From assembly GCF_963664415.1 (NCBI RefSeq), contig NZ_OY761443.1, positions 434,001 to 498,000 on the forward strand: 64,000 nt of DNA. The letters run 5' to 3'. This stretch comes from an uncultured Desulfobacter sp. (GTDB taxonomy: Bacteria; Desulfobacterota; Desulfobacteria; Desulfobacterales; Desulfobacteraceae). The translations under genes were made by a program, and so were the position numbers. The notes below the pieces were generated by a model. The model was not told the DNA's origin. It ran no database searches and worked only from the letters and a program-made list of their open reading frames with translations. Each line of letters begins with the position of its first letter. Position 1 is the stretch's first letter. Shown here piece after piece: positions 28,098 to 36,363 of the stretch.

Positions 28098-28892
28098 TTA
28101 ACCGTACACATCCCCCCTGCGATCCTGTCCAACGGGAATGGCTTGCCGCACCCGATCCACCAGATCCATGTCAACGTCAGCCTTAATGATACCGGACTTA
28201 TCATCGCCTAGGGCAAGAACAGACCCGTTGGGATCAACAATCATTGAACTGCCTGGAAAAACAAGTCCGTTGATGTCGGTGCCCGTACGGTTGCAGCAGA
28301 TAAACCAAGCCTGGTTTTCAATGGCCCGTGCCTGGATTAATGTCTGCCAATGAGCCACCCGGGTCAGGGGCCACTGGGCACTGACCACAAAAAGCTGTGC
28401 TCCATTAAGGAAAAGGCGGCGGGCAAGTTCGGGGAATCGCAGATCATAGCAGATCATTGCACCGACATGACCCAGACTGGTATCCGCCGTCACCATTTCA
28501 TCTCCCCGGGTATAGTACAAATCCTCACCGGTCAACGGGAACAGATGCAGTTTGCGATACCGGACCCGAATCTCACCGTCTCTGTCAATAAAATAGAGGG
28601 TATTGAATATCAAACCGTCTTCTTGCTCCGGCAAACTTCCGGCAACGGCCATGGCGCGCTTGCGGGCAAATTCAGATAGACGTTGAATCCCCTCTTTTAC
28701 ATCCGGCATTAGCTGGATCATATTTTCATTGTCAAATCCGGTTAAAAAAAACTCCGGGCAGACCCCAAGGGATGCGCCCTGCTCTGCCAAGTGTTCTAGA
28801 TGCCCAAGGGCAACAGAAAGATTGCCCCTGACATCCCCGTCTTTCACATCAAACTGGACGGCACCAGCCTTAAACTGTGTTGTCATGATCAT
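28098..28892 (-). CDS. Nitrilase-superfamily carbon-nitrogen hydrolase
   Basis: 264 residues with the Glu-Lys-Cys triad of the superfamily: CPEFFLTGF (Glu), YRKLHLFP (Lys) and GAMICYDLRFPE (Cys). It is close to omega-amidases and formamidase-like members in layout, but the substrate cannot be set from sequence. Starts at 28892 or 28886 are both possible behind AAAGGG. It is nine bases after the DAHP synthase stop and one base before the heptose gene, so it belongs to one tight minus-strand operon. Confidence 0.88.
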   Translation of the reverse strand: MIMTTQFKAGAVQFDVKDGDVRGNLSVALGHLEHLAEQGASLGVCPEFFLTGFDNENMIQLMPDVKEGIQRLSEFARKRAMAVAGSLPEQEDGLIFNTLYFIDRDGEIRVRYRKLHLFPLTGEDLYYTRGDEMVTADTSLGHVGAMICYDLRFPELARRLFLNGAQLFVVSAQWPLTRVAHWQTLIQARAIENQAWFICCNRTGTDINGLVFPGSSMIVDPNGSVLALGDDKSGIIKADVDMDLVDRVRQAIPVGQDRRGDVYG

Positions 28893-28900
28893 ATTGCCCT

Positions 28901-30247
28901 TTAATGCTTGATCATGTCCGCGATCTGGAACGCTACTTCCAAGCTCTGTTCCGCATTGAGCCTGGGGTCACAGGTGGTATCATATCGATTATGAAGCTCT
29001 TCGCTGACAATATTTCTGGCACCGCCAACACATTCGGTTACATTTTTGCCTGTCATTTCAAGATGAACGCCTCCCGGAATGGTTCCTTCTGCCCAGTGAA
29101 TTTCAAAAAAACGGGTGATTTCCTTTAAAATATCATTAAAATCCCGGGTCTTGTGTCCGGATTCCGAGGTAAAGGTATTGGCATGCATGGGATCGCAGTT
29201 CCACACGATATGGGCCCCCTCTTTTTTGATTTCTCGAAGCAGGGCCGGCAGCTTTTTCTCGATATTGTCGCATCCCATTCGGGTAATCAGCGTCAATCTT
29301 CCGGGTTCGTTTTCAGGGTTCAGGATTTCAATGAGCTGCTTGATATTGTCAATATCATGATCCGGGCCGATTTTTACCCCTATCGGATTAAGTACACCTT
29401 TTAGGAATTCAACATGAGCACCGTCCACCTGCCGGGTTCTCTCGCCAATCCAAAGCATATGAGCCGAACAATCATACCAGTCACCAGTGGTGGAATCAAT
29501 CCGGGTCAACGCCTCTTCGTAAGGCAGCAAAAGGGCTTCATGGGATGTAAAAATCTGGGTTTGATTAATCTGGGGAATATCCGTGGGAATTCCGATGGTA
29601 TTCATAAATTTCATGGCCTGGTCAATCTGTTTGGCTAGACGATCATAAGACCGTCCCATGGGGGATTGCGCCACAAACTCCTGGTTCCAGGCCTGAACCC
29701 TGTGAAGTGCTGCGTACCCGCCCCGGGTAAATGCCCGCAACAGATTTAGGGTGGAGGCAGCCAGATAATAGCCTTTAAGCATGTATTTAGGATTCGGGGT
29801 CCGCGCCTTGATTGAAAATTCATTTTTATTCACCATGTCTCCCCGATAAGATGGCAGCTCCACACCATCGACAGTTTCCGTATCTGACGAACGGGGTTTA
29901 GCAAACTGCCCGGCAATCCGGCCCACCTTTATGGCGGGCTTTCCACCGGCATAGGCCATAACAACGGCCATCTGCAACAACACTTTCATGGTTTCCCTGA
30001 TAGTCGGTGCCGTAACCTGGGAAAAATCTTCTGAACAGTCGCCACCTTGAATCAGAAACGCCTCTCCCTTTGACGCTTTAGCCAGCAGGTCTTTTAACGT
30101 TCTTATTTCCCCGGCAAAAACCAGCGGCGGCAGTAAAGCCAAATCCTTGGTGACTTTTTCCAACGCATTTTGATCCGGCCAGTTAGGCTGCTGAAGGGCC
30201 GTGTAATTTTTCCAACTTGATTTTGTCCATCCATTTTGATTTGTCAT
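28901..30247 (-). CDS. aroF: 3-deoxy-7-phosphoheptulonate synthase, class II
   Basis: First enzyme of the shikimate pathway, joining phosphoenolpyruvate and erythrose-4-phosphate. The 448-residue length and the blocks FLIQGGDCSEDF, GRIAGQFAKPRS, WIGERTRQVDGAH and WNCDPMHANT are those of the plant/actinobacterial class II type, not the AroG type. First gene of the run to nitrilase, hldE, pgeF and selD. The upstream 330 bases show no obvious attenuator. Confidence 0.94.
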   Translation of the reverse strand: MTNQNGWTKSSWKNYTALQQPNWPDQNALEKVTKDLALLPPLVFAGEIRTLKDLLAKASKGEAFLIQGGDCSEDFSQVTAPTIRETMKVLLQMAVVMAYAGGKPAIKVGRIAGQFAKPRSSDTETVDGVELPSYRGDMVNKNEFSIKARTPNPKYMLKGYYLAASTLNLLRAFTRGGYAALHRVQAWNQEFVAQSPMGRSYDRLAKQIDQAMKFMNTIGIPTDIPQINQTQIFTSHEALLLPYEEALTRIDSTTGDWYDCSAHMLWIGERTRQVDGAHVEFLKGVLNPIGVKIGPDHDIDNIKQLIEILNPENEPGRLTLITRMGCDNIEKKLPALLREIKKEGAHIVWNCDPMHANTFTSESGHKTRDFNDILKEITRFFEIHWAEGTIPGGVHLEMTGKNVTECVGGARNIVSEELHNRYDTTCDPRLNAEQSLEVAFQIADMIKH

Positions 30248-30584
30248 GTTTATTCCATCTTATCCTCATTTATAAGAAAACCTGTGCAATCTACACGGAT
30301 CTTTCAACATTAAATTGCTAAATCACGCCCTGCAATTTAGAATGTTTATTCCCAAATTGCAAAGTATACAGCGAAAAAATTTGCCGGACCTTTCAGATAA
30401 TGTTAATAATTTTATTGTTGTTTCTTTAACATTTATACGAATCCGGTGATGCGTACTTTTCGAATGTTATCCCGTTAGGGCCATGTTGGTGAATTTTATA
30501 AATTCCATGGCCCTTATCAAAAAATTTTATATGAAAAATAACAGCGCAACTAAATTCTTTAGAAAACCTTTTTGTGGGGATAAG
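30248..30584. other. AT-rich intergenic region
   Basis: Lies between divergent genes (DAHP synthase leftwards, hypothetical protein rightwards). It is AT-rich and must hold both promoters, but I see no clear box, riboswitch or terminator in it. Confidence 0.4.
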
Positions 30585-30974
30585 ATGAAAAACAATTATG
30601 AATTAGAAAAATTTGTTCGCGATACTTTGGGGTGTGGCTGCCCACAGGAAGTATTCAACAAAATCGAATATGATAAAAAACAAAATGGACCATGGGAAAG
30701 ACGAATTAACGTTGGTGATAGATTGCTGGTTTACTTTATCAATGTGGATGCAGAGAGGAATATACCTAAAAAAATTACCGCAGCGATGGAATCAGGCGTG
30801 ACAGAGAGAGATAATAACAAGTTTAACCGCTTTAGACTTGTTGTAGTGACCTCAAACCATCACGAAATAAGCAAATTATCAGAACAAACGTTTTGTGAGT
30901 CAAAACTATTTGACGAAAAAACGCATCTTCACTTTGTGTCGGAAGATGACATACAAGCACTTGATTGTATATAA
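30585..30974 (+). CDS. Conserved-looking hypothetical protein
   Basis: 129 residues from ATG 30585, chosen because GTGGGGATAAG precedes it; the frame is open back to 30483 but that part has no ribosome site. It has a CGCP motif near the N-terminus (TLGCGCPQEVF), then alternating strands and helices (DRLLVYFINVDAE, RFRLVVVTSNHHE). It looks like a small soluble alpha/beta protein; I do not recognise the family. The stop is followed at once by a copy of the two-hairpin repeat. Confidence 0.7.
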   Translation: MKNNYELEKFVRDTLGCGCPQEVFNKIEYDKKQNGPWERRINVGDRLLVYFINVDAERNIPKKITAAMESGVTERDNNKFNRFRLVVVTSNHHEISKLSEQTFCESKLFDEKTHLHFVSEDDIQALDCI

Positions 30975-30975
30975 C

Positions 30976-31068
30976 GGCCATGGGCCGTCCTTAGTCTATC
31001 TACACCCAGGCTTCGACCCACAACAAAATACGAAAGTAATTCAATAGTTTGTTGGTACTTTCATATAA
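30976..31068 (+). repeat. Two-hairpin intergenic repeat, copy B
   Basis: Begins two bases after the stop of the hypothetical gene. Blocks in order: GGCCATGGGCCG, GTCTATC, CCCAGGCTTCGACCC, ACAACAAAATACGAAAGTA, and the closing arm GGTACTTTCATATAAAA. Both hairpins can form. Here the element is in a convergent region and not before a gene. Confidence 0.8.
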
Positions 31069-31150
31069 AAAATCAAGGCAAGAACATTCGGCTCTCTTAA
31101 TTTAAAAGGGATAGATAATAGATTTGCATTATCCAGAACAAGGGGTATTT

Positions 31151-31438
31151 TCAGCTGTTTGCCGCAAACCGCATTTTGGGCCCGGCTTCGGGTATCTGTC
31201 CACGAAGAGCGGCTGAAGTTATGGCATCCCAATGTTCCGCAATCATTTCATTGGCCATTTTGAGAATTTGGCTGCTCAACAGCTCTGCATGGTCTGCATG
31301 CCGGGCTTTTAAACTTTCAAGCTGCGCACGGATAACCGAATCGGTTACGGTTTCAAGTGCCTGATCATATGTCAAAATCGCCTTGGTTTCCAGTTGAATC
31401 AATTGCTCCAGTGTTTTTAATGTTGTTTTTTTGTCCAT
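31151..31438 (-). CDS. Ferritin-like (DUF2383-type) four-helix protein
   Basis: 95 residues, mostly helical: LEQLIQLETKAILTYDQALE, then VIRAQLESLKARHADHAELL. The spacing of Glu and His residues in the helices (ETK, ARHADH) resembles small ferritin-like/PA2169-type proteins, which may bind di-iron. ATG 31438 has GGAAGGTACGT before it; the frame extends to 31555 but without support. Standing alone on the minus strand. The family call is moderate; the metal site is inferred. Confidence 0.6.
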   Translation of the reverse strand: MDKKTTLKTLEQLIQLETKAILTYDQALETVTDSVIRAQLESLKARHADHAELLSSQILKMANEMIAEHWDAITSAALRGQIPEAGPKMRFAANS

Positions 31439-31849
31439 ACGTACCTTCCGGTTCTTAAAAAAAGCGTTAAAGATTTTCTTACCCCGTGTCGTATGATCCT
31501 CATTTATTGCCTGATCATAATTCAACAATTCAAAACCCAGGACCATCAGTTCCACTATTTAAGTACAAAAGGCAAAGAGTTGTATATATGCCCCCCCCCA
31601 TATTCGCACTTGAAAGACTGTATGTATTTGATTTTATATCACAGCTGCCTGGCGGAATGGGTGAAATTTAAACATTAGAGAGACAAAGCCCTTCCCCCCG
31701 TAACTTTTTAAATCACCCGTCTTAAAATTTAGTATATAAACTTTAAAAAAACTTTTTGAAATATAACATTTCCCTGTATTTTTAGCAAGGTAGGCAATAT
31801 CTTCCTAAAATAAAAAGGCGATTAATTCCTATGCGCTATTTATTACGAT
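31439..31849. other. Intergenic region without recognised features
   Basis: AT-rich stretch between two minus-strand genes. It contains short frames on both strands but none with a good ribosome site or recognisable product, and no convincing hairpin terminator. Confidence 0.4.
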
Positions 31850-32548
31850 CTATTTTTCCGTGGCTGCTTCAATATCGATTATTCTGCTGCTTAAAAGATA
31901 AGAACGGGTTTTATACCGCTGAACGTTCATCACTTTCAGCAACAGATCCTTTAGTCTTTCCGTACTTTGAAGAATATGGGATACAGGCTCTTTAAATCCC
32001 GAGGCACCGGGCTGTTTGATTAATTCTTCGGTTAAAATTTCACAATACCCGGAAATAATCTGCACAGGTTGGGCAAACTCATGACAAACGGCCCCGGCCA
32101 TCTCAAGTACGCCAGTCAACCGCTCTGCCCGTTCACATTCTCCGGGTTCGGAATCACTGTGCACTAAACGTCGAAGCATTTTAGAATATTGGACTGCGTG
32201 CCTGATTTCAGAACGAAATATATTACTTTCCCAAGGTTTTTTAATGAACCGAAAAACCTGCCCTTGATTAATTGCACTGATGGTTGCATCAATATCTGCG
32301 TAGCCCGACATAAGGACTCTGACTGTGGCAGGCAGAATTTGTTTCATTTTTTCTAAAAAAACAGTACCTTCCATTTCCGGCATTCTCTGATCTGAAACAA
32401 CAACCGTCGGTTCAATCCCGCTGGCTTCTTTCAGTGCATTGGCAGGAGACGAAAACAAAAAACATTTAACGGGTTCCTGTCTAAAAATTCGCTCAATTGA
32501 TTTTAATACCTTAACATCGTCATCAACTATCATGATTTTATCATCCAT
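31850..32548 (-). CDS. Response regulator with C-terminal DHp domain lacking ATPase
   Basis: 232 residues. Residues 1-120 are a receiver domain with acidic pocket IVDDD, phospho-acceptor Asp53 (VVSDQRMP) and Lys in RFIKKPW. Residues about 145-215 are a HisKA-like dimerisation domain with the H-box GAVCHEFAQPVQIISGY (His156). No N, G1 or G2 ATPase boxes follow. Histidine transfer or recruitment seems possible, autophosphorylation does not. The ATG at 32548 has AGGAGATGG. A copy of the two-hairpin repeat lies 80 bases upstream. It resembles the PAS/DHp protein at 42378. Confidence 0.85.
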   Translation of the reverse strand: MDDKIMIVDDDVKVLKSIERIFRQEPVKCFLFSSPANALKEASGIEPTVVVSDQRMPEMEGTVFLEKMKQILPATVRVLMSGYADIDATISAINQGQVFRFIKKPWESNIFRSEIRHAVQYSKMLRRLVHSDSEPGECERAERLTGVLEMAGAVCHEFAQPVQIISGYCEILTEELIKQPGASGFKEPVSHILQSTERLKDLLLKVMNVQRYKTRSYLLSSRIIDIEAATEK

Positions 32549-32628
32549 GCCATCTCCTGTTTATATTTTAAGGAAGGGAGTGCATCTAGATATTATTGAT
32601 AAATATCCATATAAGCAACAAAGAGTTT

Positions 32629-32719
32629 GATATGAAAGTTCCAATAAGGTGCTAAGTTACTTTCAATTTTTGTTGTGGGCTAAGCCTGGCAGATGATATG
32701 TCAGGTCGGTCAATGGCCG
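32629..32719 (-). repeat. Two-hairpin intergenic repeat, copy C
   Basis: Reads on the minus strand: GGCCATTGACCGACCTG, ATATCATC, GCCAGGCTTAGCCC, ACAACAAAAATTGAAAGTAAC, and closing GGAACTTTCATATC. It points towards the response-regulator/DHp gene that starts at 32548, so it lies in that gene's leader. Confidence 0.8.
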
Positions 32720-32931
32720 TTATTAGGTAACTTGTTTCATCTAAGTGACCCTAAACAACAAATTGTGAAAAAAATATCGATAAAAGTTCTTTATTTTACG
32801 ATTTTCTTAATATATTCTGTACAAGTTATTATATAAAAAAGCGGCTCTTTCTCATCAGTTCGCCCACGTTGATCACTTCAGACATTAAAAATGCGTGGGC
32901 TTTTCCAGTTGAAATGGTCTTTTTTTATAGC

Positions 32932-32993
32932 CGATACGAAAACGAAAATACGTACTTACAAACGATACGAAAACGAAAATACGTACTTACAAA
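32932..32993. repeat. 31-bp tandem direct repeat, two copies
   Basis: The unit starts CGATACGAAAACGAAAATAC and ends CGTACTTACAAA; copies at 32932-32962 and 32963-32993 are identical. Two exact copies without spacers are not a CRISPR. It lies 380 bases before cheW and could bind a regulator or be a replication slip. Confidence 0.85.
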
Positions 32994-33375
32994 ACAGATG
33001 GCTGTATTGTAATTTATAATGAGTTGCAATCTTATATCGTAATTAGGCAACTTATCAACATCATTCAACGACAATGGAATCTGAAAACAAATTCAAGTGC
33101 AGGAGATGGTATCAAAAAATGGATGTGACGGATATCGTCATACCTGATACGTACGACAAAATCTTGCATAGCCCCTCACCCAACGACGCCCTAATGCGAA
33201 GTGTCTTTTTATGTCCGGTTATACCGCCAAGGTTACCCCAGAACATGGTGTATTGGAGCGTGGCGTTCATTTTCCCAATAAACCTTTTTCAAAGCAAAAC
33301 CAGGTAAAAAAGGTGTGGATGAATTCAATCATACAAAAAAAATAAATAAAAAATATAGAAACAAAGGAGAGATGA

Positions 33376-33888
33376 ATGACCGACCAACTTGACAGCATGA
33401 ATAAGGCAGTAGCCGACATGGCCATTAAAACAGGTAAATACCTCACTTTCTCTTTAGAATCGGAAGAGTATGGGATTGGTATTCTTAAAGTCAAAGAGAT
33501 AATTGGCATGTTGCCCATTACTTCGGTTCCAAGAACGCCGGACTTTGTCAAGGGCGTTATAAATTTACGGGGAAAGGTCATCCCGGTCATTGATCTTCGG
33601 TCAAAGTTCGATATGAAATCAATCTCTTACAATGACAGGACCTGCATTATTGTCGTGGAAATTGATGCCGAACAGTCCACGGTTCTAATTGGAATTGTCG
33701 TTGATACCGTCTCCGAGGTTTTGAACATAAAAGAAGATGAAATTGAGGAACCCCCGGCTTTCGGCACAAAACTGGACACAAGATATATCCTTGGCATGGC
33801 CAAACAGGATGCGGGCGTTAAAATTCTTTTAAACATAGATAAGGTCCTTTCGTCCGACGAAATGGCCGCTATTCAAAATGCGTCATAA
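33376..33888 (+). CDS. cheW: Chemotaxis coupling protein CheW
   Basis: 170-residue CheW domain that links receptors to CheA. Conserved blocks: YLTFSLESEEYGIGILKVKE, VPRTPDFVKGVINLRGKVIP and ILLNIDKVLSSDE. AAAGGAGAGATGA gives a strong ribosome site. It is first of the chemosensory run, 31 bases before the receptor gene. Confidence 0.94.
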   Translation: MTDQLDSMNKAVADMAIKTGKYLTFSLESEEYGIGILKVKEIIGMLPITSVPRTPDFVKGVINLRGKVIPVIDLRSKFDMKSISYNDRTCIIVVEIDAEQSTVLIGIVVDTVSEVLNIKEDEIEEPPAFGTKLDTRYILGMAKQDAGVKILLNIDKVLSSDEMAAIQNAS

Positions 33889-33919
33889 ACACATGTTTTA
33901 AAAAATAAAGGAGTTTAGG

Positions 33920-36256
33920 ATGAAAAACGTAAGTCTGGGATTAAAAATAACATATGGATTTGCTGTATTGATCATCATTGCCGTTGCTCTTGGCTTAATG
34001 GCTGTTGTGAATATGCGAACGGTAGGAACAAAGAGCACAATGCTGGCCGATGAATATGTGCCCGAAGTGGCCATTGCCATGGAATTAAGTAATGCAGCCT
34101 GCGAGGTGATGTATGAAATGAGAGGGTATGGTTATACCGAAGATGAAAAGTTTTTCCACTTGGGTCAAAAAGCGATGAATTCAGTTGACACGGCCTTGCA
34201 AAAGGCACGTGAACTTGATGAAAATTCCCAGAATCTAAAAAAGCTTAAGGCTCAGATTGATACGGCACACAACGCTGTTGAAGAATACAAAGCCCTGACA
34301 AAACAGACCGTTGACACCAATGCCAAGCTTGCTGCCAATAGACGGATATTGGATGAGTCAGCCCAAAAGTATATATCAAATTCAGCGGATTTTTTGGCGA
34401 GCCAGAATGCAAAGTTCAAATCAGATCTGGACGCCCGTCAACAAAAAATTCAACTTGCCACAGATCTTGTTCATATCGGTTCCAGCGTCAGGGTTGCCAA
34501 TTTTAAAGCCCAGGCAACCAACGATGTGAACCTTTTCAAAAAAGCAATTTCACTCTTGGAGGACATATCTGAACCGTTAAATGACTTAAGAGCCTTGATC
34601 CATAGTGAGGCAGATATCCAAAGGGTAAAAGCGATTCGTTCGGCAGCCCAAGCTTATCAAAAAGCAATAGAGCAATTTATGACCGAGTTTAATCGCAGCG
34701 GCCTTGCAGACAAAATTCTGCTGAACAGGTACCGGGACCAAATGGACAAAAATGCCGGCATTTATGTGTCCAATTGTGATGAATTTCTTGAAGGGCAGCA
34801 CGAAAAGCTAACTAAGGATATGATGGAAAGAAATGCAAAAATAACCCTGGTAAACGATATTATTACCCTTGGAAATGAGACACGAATTGGCGCCTTTAAA
34901 TCCCAGGCATTACGAAGCCCTGAATTTATGAATGCAGCGCTCAATAATTTTTCACACATAGATCGCAAGTTTGAAGAATTGGAAAAAATCACACGATTGC
35001 CTGAAGACCTAAAGCGGATAGAGATAGTTGCTGAGGCGGGCCGCACTTACCAGGGTGCGATGAAAGGGTTTCTTCACAACTGGATTAACATGCAGGATAT
35101 AGCGGTTAAACGCCGAGACGCCGGAGACAAAGTCGTCAAAGCATGCGAAACGACGGCAAGCGCCGGAATCGGCGCAACCGATGACATTGCCAAGGAAGCT
35201 GTAAAGGCGCTTTCAAGTGCATCCATTCTTATGATTATCGGATTAATTGTTGCTCTTATTGTCGGTTTTCTTTCCGCATTTTTTATTACACGCAGCATCA
35301 CCAAACCGATTAACAGAATCATTGCCGGTCTTAACGAAGGTGCCGTACAGGTGGCCGCGGCCTCCGGGGAAGTTTCCTCCTCCAGCCAGTCCATGGCCGA
35401 AGGCGCATCAGAACAGGCAGCATCCATCGAAGAGACCTCTTCATCCATGGAAGAGATGTCGTCCATGACTAAGAAAAACGCAGAAAATTCAAATAATGCC
35501 GATGGATTGATGAAAGATGCCAATGCGGTTGTAAGCACTGCCAGCCAATCCATGAATGAATTAACACGGTCCATGGAGGATATCTCCAAAGCATCAGAGG
35601 AGACGTCGAAAATAATAAAAACCATTGATGAAATCGCGTTCCAGACCAATCTGCTTGCGTTGAATGCTGCCGTGGAAGCCGCCCGTGCCGGGGAAGCAGG
35701 TGCAGGGTTTGCCGTGGTTGCCGATGAGGTCAGAAATCTGGCGATGCGGGCTGCCGATGCTGCCAAAGATACGGCAGCCCTTATAGAAGATACGGTCAAA
35801 AAAGTAAACGATGGATCCGGCATCGTATCCTCCACCAGTGAAGCCTTTTCCAAAGTAGCCGAAACCTCGGCCAAAGTCGGCGCATTGGTTTCAGAAATTT
35901 CTGTGGCATCAACCGAACAGTCCAATGGAATTGAAGAGGTCAACAATGCCATCAGTGAAATGGACCGAGTTGTCCAGCAAAATGCGGCCAATGCTGAAGA
36001 GTCGGCGTCAGCGGCAGAAGAGATGAGCGCCCAGGCCGAGCAGTTAAAAGAGTATGTTGATAATCTTGTGCTGCTGGTAACCGGTAAAAGCGATTCAAAC
36101 CCCAACAGAGGGAATTACCACGCGACCAAATCGGCGCCTAAAAGCATCCCGAGCAAAACAACGCATAAAGTAAAATCCAGGGATCATCACCTGGATTCAA
36201 GTCGTCCGGATCAAGTCATCCCGTTCGATGACGACGAAAGCTTTGAAGACTTTTAG
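33920..36256 (+). CDS. Methyl-accepting chemotaxis protein
   Basis: 778 residues: membrane helix about 10-30, a long helical periplasmic sensor (about 31-435, two helical repeats as in HBM-type sensors), second helix near 437-460 ([20 protein letters not shown]), HAMP, then the cytoplasmic signalling hairpin with tip [20 protein letters not shown]. Methylation-helix glutamates and glutamines are abundant. The tail ends in [10 protein letters not shown], not a CheR-tethering NWETF pentapeptide. The ligand is unknown. Confidence 0.95.
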   Translation: MKNVSLGLKITYGFAVLIIIAVALGLMAVVNMRTVGTKSTMLADEYVPEVAIAMELSNAACEVMYEMRGYGYTEDEKFFHLGQKAMNSVDTALQKARELDENSQNLKKLKAQIDTAHNAVEEYKALTKQTVDTNAKLAANRRILDESAQKYISNSADFLASQNAKFKSDLDARQQKIQLATDLVHIGSSVRVANFKAQATNDVNLFKKAISLLEDISEPLNDLRALIHSEADIQRVKAIRSAAQAYQKAIEQFMTEFNRSGLADKILLNRYRDQMDKNAGIYVSNCDEFLEGQHEKLTKDMMERNAKITLVNDIITLGNETRIGAFKSQALRSPEFMNAALNNFSHIDRKFEELEKITRLPEDLKRIEIVAEAGRTYQGAMKGFLHNWINMQDIAVKRRDAGDKVVKACETTASAGIGATDDIAKEAVKALSSASILMIIGLIVALIVGFLSAFFITRSITKPINRIIAGLNEGAVQVAAASGEVSSSSQSMAEGASEQAASIEETSSSMEEMSSMTKKNAENSNNADGLMKDANAVVSTASQSMNELTRSMEDISKASEETSKIIKTIDEIAFQTNLLALNAAVEAARAGEAGAGFAVVADEVRNLAMRAADAAKDTAALIEDTVKKVNDGSGIVSSTSEAFSKVAETSAKVGALVSEISVASTEQSNGIEEVNNAISEMDRVVQQNAANAEESASAAEEMSAQAEQLKEYVDNLVLLVTGKSDSNPNRGNYHATKSAPKSIPSKTTHKVKSRDHHLDSSRPDQVIPFDDDESFEDF

Positions 36257-36280
36257 TATCATAAACCTAAAGGTGCAAAA

Positions 36281-36308
36281 CGGGTCGGGGAAAGTGCTCC
36301 CCGACCCG
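36281..36308 (+). other. Stem-loop between receptor and cheA genes
   Basis: Ten-base-pair perfect stem (CGGGTCGGGG with its complement) and an 8-base loop, 25 bases after the receptor stop. There is no T run after it, so it is not a classical terminator; it may protect the 3' end of the cheW-mcp message or reduce read-through into cheA. Confidence 0.75.
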
Positions 36309-36363
36309 GTGTCGGCGGCATCCTTAAAAATTTGACGAGAACTTTTAAAATTTGGAAAAGCCA

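Larger units (their letters stand above)
32549..33375. other. Long intergenic region before cheW
   Basis: 827 bases between divergent genes. It holds one reversed two-hairpin repeat (32629-32719), a 31-bp direct repeat (32932-32993), and a weak hairpin GCCCACG/CGTGGGC at 32862-32900. A 77-codon frame at 33074-33307 has no ribosome site or family and I do not accept it as a gene. The promoter of the chemosensory operon must lie here, but I cannot place it. Confidence 0.5.

Noticed and set aside
32932..32993. Possible CRISPR
   Set aside because: Only two units, directly joined without spacers, and no cas genes in the window.
33074..33307. 77-codon frame before cheW
   Set aside because: No ribosome site, no family, poor composition; it lies in a repeat-rich intergenic region.
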